Shown here piece by piece: positions 7,144 through 15,552 of a DNA stretch of 64,000 nucleotides (within the stretch, counting starts at the first letter, position 1; every line of letters starts with the position of its first letter). Source of the DNA: Streptomyces glaucescens (GTDB taxonomy: Bacteria; Actinomycetota; Actinomycetes; Streptomycetales; Streptomycetaceae); the NCBI RefSeq assembly GCF_000761215.1, contig NZ_CP009438.1, positions 4,667,501 through 4,731,500 of the forward strand, given 5' to 3'. A model generated the notes under the pieces. The model was not told the DNA's origin. It searched no databases and saw only the letters and a program-made list of their open reading frames with translations. The position numbers and the translations under genes are program-made.

Positions 7144-8782
7144 GGCTGACCTCCACCTGTCCCATCCCGACCCGCAGGTCGAGGTCGATCGTGCCGGCGC
7201 TCGCCGTGCCGGCCTCCGGCTCCAGCGTCACCTGCTGGTACTTGCCCGGCGCCACGTCCACGTCCTGCGACCGGTCGCCCGGCAACTGGATGTCGCCCAC
7301 GCCCACATCGATGTCCGCCTTCACCGTCACGTCCGGCGGGACGATCACCCGCAGCCGCCCCACGCTCACTTCGGCCGACGTGGTCAGCCTCTGCCCCTCG
7401 GCCGGGTCCAGCCGGGACAGGTCCAGGGTGCCGACCCCGGTGCCGAGGTGATAGGCCGCCCGTAGGTCCGCCGCGGCGACCGGCTGCCAGGTCGTCCGGG
7501 TCCACTGCGTTCCGATGTCCTTGGGCAGCGCGGCCGCCCCGGCGAGCAGCGCCGCCGTGACGACCGCGAGGAACACCGAACCCGCCCCCGTCCGTCCGAG
7601 GAACGCGCTGACCGCGATGCCCAGGCCGAACACGGCGAGCGCGCAGGCCAGTCCGCTCTGCAGACTGGTGCCCAGCGGATGCCCGTCCCAGGTGAGCCCG
7701 GTGCCGAGGCCGCCCGCGACCAGGGCCAGCAGGAAGACCCAGCCGCCGATCCAGCGCGGACCGCGCGGCTTGGGCGGACTCCCGCGCCGGGCGCCCCAGG
7801 TCTCGCGGCCGTGCGGATACTCGTCGAGGCCGAGGCTCACGGTCAGCGCGATGTCGCGGTCGCGCGAGTCGCCGGGGCCCCACAGGTAGCCGGTGCCGCC
7901 GACGTGCGTGCCGTCCTTGACGATGGGGTCCCGCCACCAGGAGTAGGAGACGGGCGCGGGCGGCGCCTGGGCCTCCGGCGGGGCGTCGGCGACGGCCTGC
8001 GCGGCGAGCGGATCCGGATCGGGAGCGCCCCGCCGCTGCGACCAGTACCCCGCCCCCGCGAGGAGCAGGGACAGGACGACGGCGAAGGTCAGCACGCTGC
8101 CGTTGTTCAGCATCGACAGAAAGACCCCGCAGCCCACCAGCGCGAACAGCACGGCCGCCAGCGCCTGGCCGTCCACCCGGCCGGTCAGCAGCTTGCGGAC
8201 CTCGTTCTCCTCCTCGTCGTCGTACGGGACGAAGAGCCAGGCGAAACCGTAGAAGATGAGGCCGATGCCGCCGGTGGCCGACAGCACGGCGAGCGTGATG
8301 CGGAAGATCACCGGATCCATGTCGCACTGCCGGCCCAGCCCGGAGCAGACGCCGGCGACCATCTTGTGCCGCCGGTCCCGCCGGAGGCTCCGCAGCCCCT
8401 CGGGCGGCCGCGTCCGCTCCTGCTCCGCGGCCGTCTGCGGGCCGCGGGAGCCGGAGGCACCCGGTGGTCCCGTGTCACCGGACGTGCCGGTCCCCGTCGT
8501 CGTGGTCCGCCGTGCGGTGCCGGCCGGTGCCTCGGCCCCGTGGGCCGGCGTCTCCCCGTTCACATGCGCCTCTCCGGCCCGGCCCGGCCCGTCGGGTGTG
8601 CCCGTCCGTCCGTCCGTGCCCAGCCGCGCCGCCGCGTCCCCTCGACCGCGCGCGCCCGTCCGCCCGTGCGTGTCCGCCCGCTCGTGAGCGTGCGCACCCG
8701 CGTCGGCGGGGGCCGTGGTCGCCGGGTCGGACGCGGAGCCCGCGTCGGGCCCGCCGTCCGCGGCGTGCTGGTGATCAGTCAT
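7130..8782 (-). CDS. PspC-domain membrane protein with C-terminal adhesin-like domain
   Basis: 550 residues. A disordered Thr/Gly/Ala-rich N-terminus of about 145 residues is followed by a PspC domain: LRSLRRDRRHKMVAGVCSGL, then MDPVIFRITLAVL and IFYGFAWLFVP. Several further membrane helices follow. The C-terminal region (VSVGRLRVIVPPDVTVKADI, then GDIQLPG) looks like the DUF2154/LiaF-like beta repeat domain found with PspC. PspC proteins sense or buffer membrane stress. ATG 8782 (MTDHQHAADG) is chosen over the longer frame to 8992, which would run through the divergent promoter. It is divergent from a PspC-containing sensor kinase, which suggests one stress-response module. Confidence 0.85.
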   Translation of the reverse strand: MTDHQHAADGGPDAGSASDPATTAPADAGAHAHERADTHGRTGARGRGDAAARLGTDGRTGTPDGPGRAGEAHVNGETPAHGAEAPAGTARRTTTTGTGTSGDTGPPGASGSRGPQTAAEQERTRPPEGLRSLRRDRRHKMVAGVCSGLGRQCDMDPVIFRITLAVLSATGGIGLIFYGFAWLFVPYDDEEENEVRKLLTGRVDGQALAAVLFALVGCGVFLSMLNNGSVLTFAVVLSLLLAGAGYWSQRRGAPDPDPLAAQAVADAPPEAQAPPAPVSYSWWRDPIVKDGTHVGGTGYLWGPGDSRDRDIALTVSLGLDEYPHGRETWGARRGSPPKPRGPRWIGGWVFLLALVAGGLGTGLTWDGHPLGTSLQSGLACALAVFGLGIAVSAFLGRTGAGSVFLAVVTAALLAGAAALPKDIGTQWTRTTWQPVAAADLRAAYHLGTGVGTLDLSRLDPAEGQRLTTSAEVSVGRLRVIVPPDVTVKADIDVGVGDIQLPGDRSQDVDVAPGKYQQVTLEPEAGTASAGTIDLDLRVGMGQVEVSRAAS

Positions 8783-8838
8783 GCGTCCATGGTGACGGCC
8801 GAGCGGCCGCGGCGGCAGTCGGGACGACCCTGGCCGGA

Positions 8839-8927
8839 CCCTGATATCGCCCCTGACGGACAGCGGGGGATCCGTGCGACGGACCACCCGCCCGAAGATC
8901 AGGGGAGTCTCGGGGGCGGACCCTGAT
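8839..8927. promoter_or_regulatory. CCCTGAT repeat cluster in the divergent PspC promoter region
   Basis: Four related 7-mers sit between the divergent PspC gene and the kinase gene: CCCTGAT at 8839-8845, CCCTGAC at 8851-8857, the inverse ATCAGGG at 8898-8904, and CCCTGAT at 8921-8927. The last two form a perfect inverted repeat with a 16-base gap. The placement suggests binding sites for the response regulator encoded next door, controlling both directions. This is inferred from pattern only. Confidence 0.45.
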
Positions 8928-8961
8928 GCCCGGCCCCGCCCGCCGTGTGACCATCGATGGC

Positions 8962-10260
8962 ATGCCGGAAGCCGCAACCGCAGCAGCGCCACTCACCGAA
9001 CCGCGGCCGCCGCGCAAGCTCTACCGCAGCAGTGACGGACGCTGGCTCGGTGGCGTGGCGCGGGGGCTCGCCGGACATCTCGGGCTGCCCGTGATCTGGG
9101 TACGCCTGGTCTTCGCCGGCCTGTTCATGGCCGACGGACTCGGCGCGCTGCTGTACGCCGCGTTCTGGTTCTTCGTGCCGCTCGGCGTCGGCGGCGTCGA
9201 CGCCGAGCGGCCGCCGGCCTTCGTCGCCGCCGAGACGTCGTCCGACGGCCGCCGCAGACTCGTCGCCCGCAAACCCGACAAGGGGCAGATCGTCGCGCTG
9301 CTCCTCATGGTCGTCGTCGCCATGGTCTTCGTCAGCAGCGTGAACCTGGGCGGCGGCGCCAAGGCCTACCTGCTGCCCGCCGTCCTGGTGGGCGCCGGTG
9401 TGGCCCTGGTGTGGCGCCAGGCGGACAACGCCCGCCGGGCCCGCTGGGTGGAGGTCGGCCGCCGTCGGCGCACGCTCACCCTGCTGCGCGCCGGGGCGGG
9501 AGTGCTGCTGGTCACGGCCGGTGTCTCCGGCATCTTCGTCCTGCAGGGATCCGCCGCCCACCTCGGCTCGGTGCTGCAGGCCGCCCTCGCCGTGCTCGTC
9601 GGCATCACCCTGCTCGCCGGCCCGTATCTGGTGCGGATGACCCAGGATCTCTCCGAGGAGCGCCTGATGCGCATCAGGGCCCAGGAGCGTGCCGAAGTCG
9701 CCGCCCATGTCCACGACTCGGTGCTGCACACCCTGACACTGATCCAGCGCAACGCGGACAACGCGGGCGAGGTGCGCCGTCTCGCCCGCGCCCAGGAGCG
9801 CGACCTGCGCACCTGGCTCTACAAACCGGAGGGCACCGGCAAGGACGAGGAGGACGAGCCCAGCACGCTCGGCGAGGCGGTGCGGCGCAACGCCGCCGAG
9901 GTCGAGGACAAGCACGGCGTCCCCATAGAGGTCGTGGTCGTCGGGGACTGCCCGCTCGACGAAGGGACCGGCGCGCAGATGCAGGCCGCGCGCGAGGCGA
10001 TGGTGAACGCCGCCAAGTACGGTGGCGAGGGCGGCGCCGTCCAGGTCTACGCCGAAGTCGAGGGCAGAACGGTCTTCGTGTCCGTCCGCGACCGCGGCCC
10101 CGGCTTCGACCTCGACTCGATACCCGCCGACCGCATGGGTGTCAGAGAATCGATCATCGGGCGTATGGAGCGCTACGGCGGCACGGCCCGGCTGCGGGCG
10201 GTGCCCGGCGGCGGCACGGAGGTCGAGCTGGAGATGGAGAGGGCGGAGAAGACGTCATGA
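8962..10260 (+). CDS. PspC-domain sensor histidine kinase
   Basis: 432 residues. The N-terminal PspC domain has KLYRSSDGRWLGGVARGLAG, then LPVIWVRLVFAGLF and LLYAAFWFFVPLG. Additional membrane helices follow (around residues 110-135 and 170-215). The cytoplasmic dimerisation helix carries EVAAHVHDSVLHTL, the phospho-acceptor His of the LiaS/DesK type. The HATPase domain has REAMVNAAKYGG (N box) and RDRGPGFDLDSIP (G1 box). It should autophosphorylate and pass phosphate to the regulator whose gene overlaps by four bases (ATGA). Sensing is probably through the membrane via PspC. ATG 8962 is used; GTG 8947 is an in-frame alternative. Confidence 0.92.
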   Translation: MPEAATAAAPLTEPRPPRKLYRSSDGRWLGGVARGLAGHLGLPVIWVRLVFAGLFMADGLGALLYAAFWFFVPLGVGGVDAERPPAFVAAETSSDGRRRLVARKPDKGQIVALLLMVVVAMVFVSSVNLGGGAKAYLLPAVLVGAGVALVWRQADNARRARWVEVGRRRRTLTLLRAGAGVLLVTAGVSGIFVLQGSAAHLGSVLQAALAVLVGITLLAGPYLVRMTQDLSEERLMRIRAQERAEVAAHVHDSVLHTLTLIQRNADNAGEVRRLARAQERDLRTWLYKPEGTGKDEEDEPSTLGEAVRRNAAEVEDKHGVPIEVVVVGDCPLDEGTGAQMQAAREAMVNAAKYGGEGGAVQVYAEVEGRTVFVSVRDRGPGFDLDSIPADRMGVRESIIGRMERYGGTARLRAVPGGGTEVELEMERAEKTS

Positions 10261-10985
10261 GTGACCCGACCGAGGCGAACGGGACAGTGGGAGCGGCGGA
10301 CCCGGCCGGCCAGGGTGCCGGTGACCGGCGTGTGCGTGTCGTCCTCGTCGACGACCACCGGATGTTCCGCACGGGCGTGCAGGCCGAGATCGGCCAGACC
10401 GAGCAGACCGGCGTCGAGGTGGTCGGCGAGGCCGCCGACGTCGACCAGGCGGTCACCGTCATCACCGCGACCCGGCCCGAGGTCGTCCTGCTCGACGTCC
10501 ACCTGCCCGGCGGCGGCGGTGTCGAAGTGCTGCGGCGCTGCGCCCCGCTGATGGCGGACGCCGAGCGGCCCGTCCGCTTCCTCGCCCTGTCGGTCTCGGA
10601 CGCGGCGGAGGACGTGATCGGCGTCATCCGGGGCGGCGCGCGGGGTTATGTCACGAAGACGATCACCGGCTCGGACCTCATCGACTCGATCTTCCGGGTC
10701 CAGGAAGGGGACGCGGTCTTCTCCCCGCGGCTGGCCGGCTTCGTCCTCGACGCGTTCGCGTCGACCGACGCCCCGCCGGTCGACGAGGACCTCGACCGCC
10801 TCACCCAGCGCGAGCGCGAGGTGCTGCGGCTGATCGCCCGGGGGTACGCCTACAAGGAGATCGCCAAGCAGCTCTTCATCTCCGTGAAGACGGTCGAGTC
10901 CCATGTCTCCGCCGTCCTCAGGAAACTGCAGCTCTCCAACCGGCACGAGCTGACCAGATGGGCGACGGCACGGCGCCTGGTGTGA
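10257..10985 (+). CDS. LuxR-family response regulator
   Basis: 242 residues. The receiver domain begins at VRVVLVDDHRMFRTGV, with acidic pair Asp32-Asp33 and phospho-acceptor Asp80 in VVLLDVHLPGG. The conserved switch Lys is in GYVTKTITGSD. A NarL/LuxR helix-turn-helix at the C-terminus (LTQREREVLRLIARGYAYKE and SVKTVESHVSAVLRKL) binds DNA. The ATG overlaps the kinase stop, so it is translationally coupled and they are a cognate pair. The likely target is the shared divergent region at 8839-8927. Confidence 0.95.
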   Translation: MSDPTEANGTVGAADPAGQGAGDRRVRVVLVDDHRMFRTGVQAEIGQTEQTGVEVVGEAADVDQAVTVITATRPEVVLLDVHLPGGGGVEVLRRCAPLMADAERPVRFLALSVSDAAEDVIGVIRGGARGYVTKTITGSDLIDSIFRVQEGDAVFSPRLAGFVLDAFASTDAPPVDEDLDRLTQREREVLRLIARGYAYKEIAKQLFISVKTVESHVSAVLRKLQLSNRHELTRWATARRLV

Positions 10986-11042
10986 CGCACGTGGTGTGAC
11001 ACGCCGGGGCCGGTCCCCGGTGACGGCACGGCCGCGGTGGCC

Positions 11043-11675
11043 TCAGCGGTGCCCGGGCGGTGACGCCGGCCCCAGAGCCCGCAGCGCCCACCGGTAGTGC
11101 CCTACGGCCTTCACCATGCCGATCAGGCCCGTCACCCAGAGGATCATGCCGATGCCCATGCCCAGAACGACGTCGGAGCGGGCCGACGGGCCGGGTTCGG
11201 CCTGTGCCGCCGTGGCGAAGGACGCCCACAGTCCGATCGCGCCGACCACGAGGGAGGAGAGCATCCAGAGGAGGCTGAGACCGGGGGAGCGCAGCCGGGT
11301 GTCGGTGGGCGGATGGATGTCCAGGGCCAGCCACGCGTCGGTCAGTTCACGGATCCGTCGGTCCCGGCGGATGGCGAGGACGACCGCGACGACGGCCGGG
11401 GCGAGCAGGGCCAGTCCCAGCAGCCCGAAGACCGGCCCGAAGACGAACCCGAGGGGGTCCTTCGCCTCGATCTGCCGCAGCGGCAGCACGAGCAGCGACC
11501 AGCCGCCGGCCGCCGCGAGTGCCGTCAGCCACAGCAGCAGGATGCGGTGCACGCCGAGACTGCGGCGCCGCAGTTCCTCCAGCGCTCTGCCCCGGTCGGC
11601 CAGCAGGGCCGTCCGGTCCGGCCAGGTCCGGATGTGGGGCGGAGGCGGTGGCGGGGGCAGCGGGGAGCGGGGCAT
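11043..11675 (-). CDS. Four-helix membrane protein, unknown function
   Basis: 210 residues starting MPRSPLPPPP, with GAAGG five bases before the ATG. After a Pro-rich N-terminus come four hydrophobic segments: LLWLTALAAAGGWSLLVLPL, FGPVFGLLGLALLAPAVVAV, LSLLWMLSSLVVGAIGLWA and LGMGIGMILWVTGLIGMV. A short charged loop (RRDRRIRELTDAWLAL) lies between helices 2 and 3. No family recognised. The longer frame upstream, overlapping the NlpC gene, is an artefact. Confidence 0.75.
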   Translation of the reverse strand: MPRSPLPPPPPPPHIRTWPDRTALLADRGRALEELRRRSLGVHRILLLWLTALAAAGGWSLLVLPLRQIEAKDPLGFVFGPVFGLLGLALLAPAVVAVVLAIRRDRRIRELTDAWLALDIHPPTDTRLRSPGLSLLWMLSSLVVGAIGLWASFATAAQAEPGPSARSDVVLGMGIGMILWVTGLIGMVKAVGHYRWALRALGPASPPGHR

Positions 11676-11800
11676 CGCGACCTTCTGGACGGACGGAACT
11701 GCGCGGACCTGCGAAGCGGGTGTCGCACCGCCTCGCCGCCCGACGCTACCGCGCCGCCGTGCCCATGCCACGCCATCCCGCCACGGCCCGGGGGCCTCGC

Positions 11801-12868
11801 TCACACCACGCGTGTGGCCCCCGCGAACGGCATCTCGTCGATCGGCGCCACCCGGACGGGAGCGGAGGGGTTGGGAGCGTGCACCATCAGCCCGTCGCCC
11901 ACGTAGATGCCGACGTGGCTGATGCCGGAGTAGAAGAACACCAGGTCTCCGGGGAGGAGTTCGGAGCGGGCGACACGGCGGCCTGCGTCGATCTGCGCGT
12001 AGGTCGTCCGGGGCAGGGCGACACCCGCGGAACGGTACGCCGCCTGGACCAGGCCCGAGCAGTCGAAGGCGTCGGGCCCGGTGGCACCCCAGACGTAAGG
12101 GCTGCCGAGCTTGGAGTAGGCGTAGGAGACGGCCGACGCGGCACGGGAGCCGGGTGCCGCGACCGGGGAGTCCGGGGCGGCGAGGCCGTCGCGGCCCGCG
12201 GCTCGTGAGGCGCGCTGCGTGTCCGTGGCCGTGCCCCCGGCCGCGAGCCGCGCCCGTTCCTCGCCGCTCAGCCGGGACAGCAGCTGCCGGGCCGTGGCCA
12301 GCTTGCCGGTGATCGCCTTCCTGTGCCGCGCGAGCTCCGCCTGACGGGAGGCCAGGGAGGCCAGTTCGACACGCGCGGCGCCCCGCAGCTGCTCGATCTC
12401 CCGCAGCCGCTTGCGGACCCGGTTCACGGTGGCCGCCTGCCGGCTGTCCGCCCGTTCGGCGAGCGCCACCCCTTCGAGGTACCGGTCGGGGTCGTCGGAG
12501 AGCGCCAGTCGCAGGGCGGGGGAGAGGCCGCCGCCGCGGTACTGCGCGGCGGCGGCGGTGCCGAGTGCGTCCCGCTCCTCGTTGAGCCGTTCCGCCTTCC
12601 GGGCCGCCTCGTCCTGCAGGGCCGCCAGCCGGCGCCGGGCCGCACCGGCCTCCTCCCGGGCGCCGTTGTACTTCTCGGTGGCCGCCTCGGCCTCCTGGTA
12701 CAGCTCGTCCACCTCGGCCTCGACCTGCGCCGGTGTCAGCTCCGGCTCGGCGTGCCCGGTGCCGTCGAAGGCCGTCGCGGTCGCCGCGCCGGCGAGCGCG
12801 ATGGTGGCTGCGGTACGGGCTCGGCGGCCGCCGGCCGAGCGATGCCGGGGCTTGCGGTGCGCTGCCAC
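11801..12868 (-). CDS. Secreted NlpC/P60 cell-wall endopeptidase
   Basis: 355 residues. The N-terminus is a signal peptide (basic MAAHRKPRHRS, then ATIALAGAATATA). A long coiled coil runs over about residues 45-210. The C-terminal NlpC/P60 domain has AFDCSGLVQAAYR with nucleophile Cys270, His318 in SGISHVGIYVGDG, and a third polar residue in VHAPNPS. Such enzymes cut peptide cross-links (typically D-Glu/DAP bonds) in the wall. The GTG at 12868 is chosen for the basic signal-peptide start. It is a close paralogue of the enzyme at 13915-15120 but lacks that gene's riboswitch. It has instead a roughly 180-base leader of unknown function. Confidence 0.92.
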   Translation of the reverse strand: MAAHRKPRHRSAGGRRARTAATIALAGAATATAFDGTGHAEPELTPAQVEAEVDELYQEAEAATEKYNGAREEAGAARRRLAALQDEAARKAERLNEERDALGTAAAAQYRGGGLSPALRLALSDDPDRYLEGVALAERADSRQAATVNRVRKRLREIEQLRGAARVELASLASRQAELARHRKAITGKLATARQLLSRLSGEERARLAAGGTATDTQRASRAAGRDGLAAPDSPVAAPGSRAASAVSYAYSKLGSPYVWGATGPDAFDCSGLVQAAYRSAGVALPRTTYAQIDAGRRVARSELLPGDLVFFYSGISHVGIYVGDGLMVHAPNPSAPVRVAPIDEMPFAGATRVV

Positions 12869-13057
12869 GTGGACTGCACGTCCTTTCCTGCGAACGGCGA
12901 ACGGGGGACGACCGGGAGTGCGGCCGGACGGGGTCCGGCGGTCCGGCGGCGGCCCCGGCACAGGGAACCGGGTCCGCCGCCGCACCTTCTCGGCGGGGAC
13001 GTCCGGCTGCCGCCCCTGGCCCGGGCGGCGGGTGGGGAGCCGGACGCCTGGTGGAGG
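12869..13057 (-). other. Long 5' leader of the first NlpC/P60 gene
   Basis: From the promoter-like sequence at 13058-13088 to the GTG start is roughly 180 bases. It contains a 9-bp stem (CGTCCGGCT with AGCCGGACG, around 12999-13048) enclosing a GC-rich loop. I looked for c-di-AMP riboswitch signatures and did not find them. Whether it is a regulatory RNA is open. Confidence 0.35.
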
Positions 13058-13088
13058 ACGCTAGGCCCGGGTGTGACGGGAAGGTAAC
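13058..13088 (-). promoter_or_regulatory. Probable promoter with GTTACC/GTCACA direct repeat
   Basis: On the minus strand, TTACCT (about 13087-13082) and TAGCGT (13063-13058) are spaced by 18 bases, a plausible housekeeping promoter. The upstream part carries GTTACC and GTCACA separated by five bases, which resembles the direct-repeat sites of MtrA, a known regulator of actinobacterial wall hydrolases. The MtrA assignment is speculative. Confidence 0.4.
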
Positions 13089-13312
13089 GGCTTGTACGGA
13101 AGTGGCGGGAGCGGACTGCGGGGTGACCGCATATGACCGTGCTTCCTCGCGGAGCCGTCGAGATCGCGCGGAGCGCCGACCGAAGTCACGATTCCCCGAA
13201 CCGTGGGCGTGACGGGATGCTATGGACCGCATATATCTGCCCCCGTCTTCCCGGGTGTCCGGTGCGGTGCTCGCGGGGCGGCCCGGTGTGGGGCCCGGGA
13301 GGCGGGGCTGGC

Positions 13313-13318
13313 TAGGCT
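13313..13318 (+). promoter_or_regulatory. -10 box TAGGCT of a leaderless gene
   Basis: TAGGCT ends eight bases before ATG 13327. No ribosome binding site precedes the ATG, so transcription and translation probably start together. No clear -35 is seen. Confidence 0.45.
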
Positions 13319-13326
13319 CCGGCCTC

Positions 13327-13680
13327 ATGGACGTACTCATCCATCTCTTCGTCGGTCTGCACATCATCGGCATCGCCGCGCTGCTCGGCGGCTTCCTCAC
13401 CCAGATGAAGGCGATGGGGCAGGGAACCGCCCGCTTCGTCCCGGCCATGCTGCACGGCGCCCTGACGATGCTGGTGACCGGCGTGGTCCTGGTCGGCCTC
13501 AACCAGGCCGACGACCAGACGGTCGACAACATCAAGATCGGCGTGAAGCTGGCCCTGCTGGTCGTGATCCTCGGACTCGTCTATGTGAAGCGGGACGAGG
13601 AGAAGGTCGACAAGGGCCTGTTCGGCCTGGTGGGCCTGCTCACCACGGCGAACGTCTTCATCGCGGTGCTCTGGACCTGA
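13327..13680 (+). CDS. Small integral membrane protein, 117 aa
   Basis: Four hydrophobic segments: LIHLFVGLHIIGIAALLGGF, ALTMLVTGVVLVGL, KLALLVVILGLVYV and LVGLLTTANVFIAVLWT. A conserved-looking His (HIIG) and Asn/Asp-rich loop (NQADDQTVDN) lie between. Widely present in Streptomyces as a hypothetical integral membrane protein, to my knowledge without assigned function. The ATG is chosen because it follows a -10 box directly. It is convergent with the downstream NlpC gene and separated from it by two strong hairpins. Confidence 0.8.
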   Translation: MDVLIHLFVGLHIIGIAALLGGFLTQMKAMGQGTARFVPAMLHGALTMLVTGVVLVGLNQADDQTVDNIKIGVKLALLVVILGLVYVKRDEEKVDKGLFGLVGLLTTANVFIAVLWT

Positions 13681-13687
13681 GCCCCGG

Positions 13688-13736
13688 CGAGCCGCGCCGC
13701 CCCGGGCCGCCGTACGGACCGGGGCGGCGCGGCTCG
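13688..13736. terminator. Bidirectional terminator, 18-bp stem
   Basis: Perfect 18-bp inverted repeat (13688-13705 with 13719-13736) and a 13-base loop, eight bases after the stop of the small membrane protein. It can serve both convergent transcripts. Confidence 0.85.
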
Positions 13737-13741
13737 CGGAC

Positions 13742-13772
13742 GGCGGCCACGGCCGAGGCGGCCGTGGCCGCC
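13742..13772. terminator. Second terminator hairpin, 13-bp stem
   Basis: GGCGGCCACGGCC pairs with its complement at 13760-13772 around a five-base loop. It is a backup terminator between convergent genes. Confidence 0.7.
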
Positions 13773-13914
13773 CGCCACCTCACCCACCCCGTGGAGCCGG
13801 GGCGCGCCGGCGGCGGAGGCGACCGACGGCGTCGCCGCCGCCGTCAACCATGGCCGGGAACACCGGCCGAGTGGGCGCACGCCGTGACGCAGCCACGGCC
13901 GGACCGCCCCGGGG

Positions 13915-15120
13915 TCAGGCCGGGCGCACCACGCTGTGGATCGACGACTCGCCGTCGTAGTAGACCGACTCCTCGCGGACGTACGCCCCCGGCTTCGGCG
14001 CGTGGATCATCATCCCGTTGCCGATGTAGAGGCCGACGTGGGTGACGTCGTCGTAGAAGAAGACCAGGTCGCCGGGCCGGGCGGCGGCGAGGGAGACCGT
14101 GGTGCCGCTCGTCACCTGGTCGTAGGTGGTGCGCGGGAGGGTGACGCCGGCGGCCTTCCAGGCCGCCTGGGTGAGACCGGAGCAGTCGTAGGAGCCGGGG
14201 CCGGTGGCGCCCCACACGTAGGGCTTGCCGATCTGGGCGCGGGCGAAGGCGAGCGCCTTCTCGGCCTTGGCGTCGTACCCGGAGCCGGTCGTGGCCGACG
14301 TCTCGCCGGTGCCGTCCGGCGAGGCCGGCGTGCCGCCGCCGGCCTCCTCCTGCGCGGCCCCCCGGCCGGCCGCCGCGGCTTCCTCCTGCTGCCGGCGCTG
14401 CTCCTCGGCCTCGGCTTCGGCCTGCTGCCGGGCCAGTTCCGCGGCCCGGCGCTCCGCCTCCTCCTGCTTGCGCTTCTCGATCGCCGCGAGCCGTGCCTTC
14501 TCCTCGGCGGTCAGCCGGGACAGCAGCTCCCGCGCGGTGGCGAGCTTCTTCTGCACGGTCGCCTTGGCCGCCCGCAGTTCGGTCTGCGCCTCGGTGAGCG
14601 TCTCTAGGCTCTCCTGGGCCTGCCGGCGCTTCTCCATCGTCTCGGACTGCTGGGCGAACCAGTCGTCGACGGCGCCCTTCTGGCGGCTGGTGAGCCGGTC
14701 CATGAGGTGGGTGCGGTCGAAGTAGTCCTGCGGGGAGTCCGCGAGCAGCAGGGTGGTGGTGTCGGGGGCGGCGACACCGGTGCGGTACTGGGCGGCGGCG
14801 TACGACCCCAGCTCCTCGCGCGCCTCGTTGAGCTTCTGGGCGCGCCTGGCGACGTCGTCGAGGAGGGTGTCGACGCGCTTGCGCTGCCTGGTGGTCCGCT
14901 CCTTGGCCGCGTTGTACTTCTCGGTCGCCGACTCGGCCTGGCGGTAGAGATCGTCGACCTTCTTCTCGACCTCCTCCAGGCTCGGCTTGTGGTCGGCCGA
15001 GGGAGCGGCCTCGGCGGTCTGCGAGAGCAGGGCCACGGAGGTGAGGGCCGCGGTGGCGAGGGCGGGGGTGCGTATGCCGGCCACGCGCGGGCTGGGACGC
15101 GACTTGCGGTGCGACGCCAA
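13915..15120 (-). CDS. Secreted NlpC/P60 cell-wall endopeptidase under a c-di-AMP riboswitch
   Basis: 401 residues: a signal peptide (MASHRKSRPSPRVAG, then a hydrophobic stretch to TAEAAP), a coiled coil over about residues 45-245 with an Ala/Glu/Gln-rich segment, a linker, and a C-terminal NlpC/P60 domain with YDCSGLTQAAWK (Cys313) and VTHVGLYIGNG (His361). It hydrolyses stem-peptide bonds of peptidoglycan outside the membrane. The TTG start is set by GGAAGGAG nine bases upstream and by the signal peptide. The overlapping ATG in the same stretch is out of frame. The 5' leader is a c-di-AMP (ydaO-type) riboswitch, the usual control of such hydrolases in Streptomyces, tying wall turnover to c-di-AMP and turgor. 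Confidence 0.93.
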   Translation of the reverse strand: MASHRKSRPSPRVAGIRTPALATAALTSVALLSQTAEAAPSADHKPSLEEVEKKVDDLYRQAESATEKYNAAKERTTRQRKRVDTLLDDVARRAQKLNEAREELGSYAAAQYRTGVAAPDTTTLLLADSPQDYFDRTHLMDRLTSRQKGAVDDWFAQQSETMEKRRQAQESLETLTEAQTELRAAKATVQKKLATARELLSRLTAEEKARLAAIEKRKQEEAERRAAELARQQAEAEAEEQRRQQEEAAAAGRGAAQEEAGGGTPASPDGTGETSATTGSGYDAKAEKALAFARAQIGKPYVWGATGPGSYDCSGLTQAAWKAAGVTLPRTTYDQVTSGTTVSLAAARPGDLVFFYDDVTHVGLYIGNGMMIHAPKPGAYVREESVYYDGESSIHSVVRPA

Positions 15121-15127
15121 GGGAGGC

Positions 15128-15290
15128 GACTCCTTCCATCGGCCGCCTACCGGGTTAGCTGTCGGGTTCGGGCGGGTGGTTCGGAAGGGTTGCCCTACGG
15201 TCCTCCCGGGACGGGGAGGGGCCGATTCACCCCAGGGTCGGTTGGGTCCCCGGCTCCGGCCGCCGCAGGCGCGCCGGACTCGGCGGAGGC
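15128..15290 (-). promoter_or_regulatory. c-di-AMP riboswitch (ydaO/yuaA type)
   Basis: On the minus strand the leader has the conserved blocks of this class in order: GGGGTGAATCGG (15233-15222), GTAGGGCAACCCTTCCGAA (about 15199-15181), CCGAACCCGACAGC and AGCTAACCCGGTAGGCGG (15160-15143), then GATGGAAGGAG running into the ribosome binding site. In Streptomyces these RNAs precede wall hydrolase genes, which fits the NlpC/P60 gene here. The last part, GGAG-tcgc-CTCC, could itself hide the ribosome binding site. The outer boundaries are approximate. Confidence 0.88.
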
Positions 15291-15339
15291 CGCGCGGCCC
15301 GGCGACGTTCGCCGGTGGGGGTCGTGCGGCCTGCCCGGC

Positions 15340-15369
15340 ACGGTAGCCAACTCGTGTGCCTCGTGTGAA
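15340..15369 (-). promoter_or_regulatory. Promoter of the riboswitch-NlpC transcript
   Basis: On the minus strand, -35 TTCACA (15369-15364), an 18-base spacer and -10 TACCGT (15345-15340). The predicted start is near 15333, leaving a leader of about 210 bases that contains the riboswitch. Confidence 0.6.
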
Positions 15370-15552
15370 GGTTGGTGGGTGATATGCCCGATACATTTTC
15401 GTGACCTTCCGGGCGGTGTCGCTCGCCGTCGCCGGGCCTGAGCGGGGCGTGGCCGCCTGCGGTGCGACCGGCCGGGCACGGCGGGTGACGGACCGGGTCC
15501 CCGGGCCCGCCGAAAGCCCCGGTGACTGTGATGTTCTCCGGGCGGCCCTCGG

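Noticed and set aside
12869..13060. A second c-di-AMP riboswitch before the first NlpC/P60 gene
   Set aside because: The conserved blocks seen at 15143-15233 (GTGAATC, AGCTAACC, GTAGGCGG) are missing.
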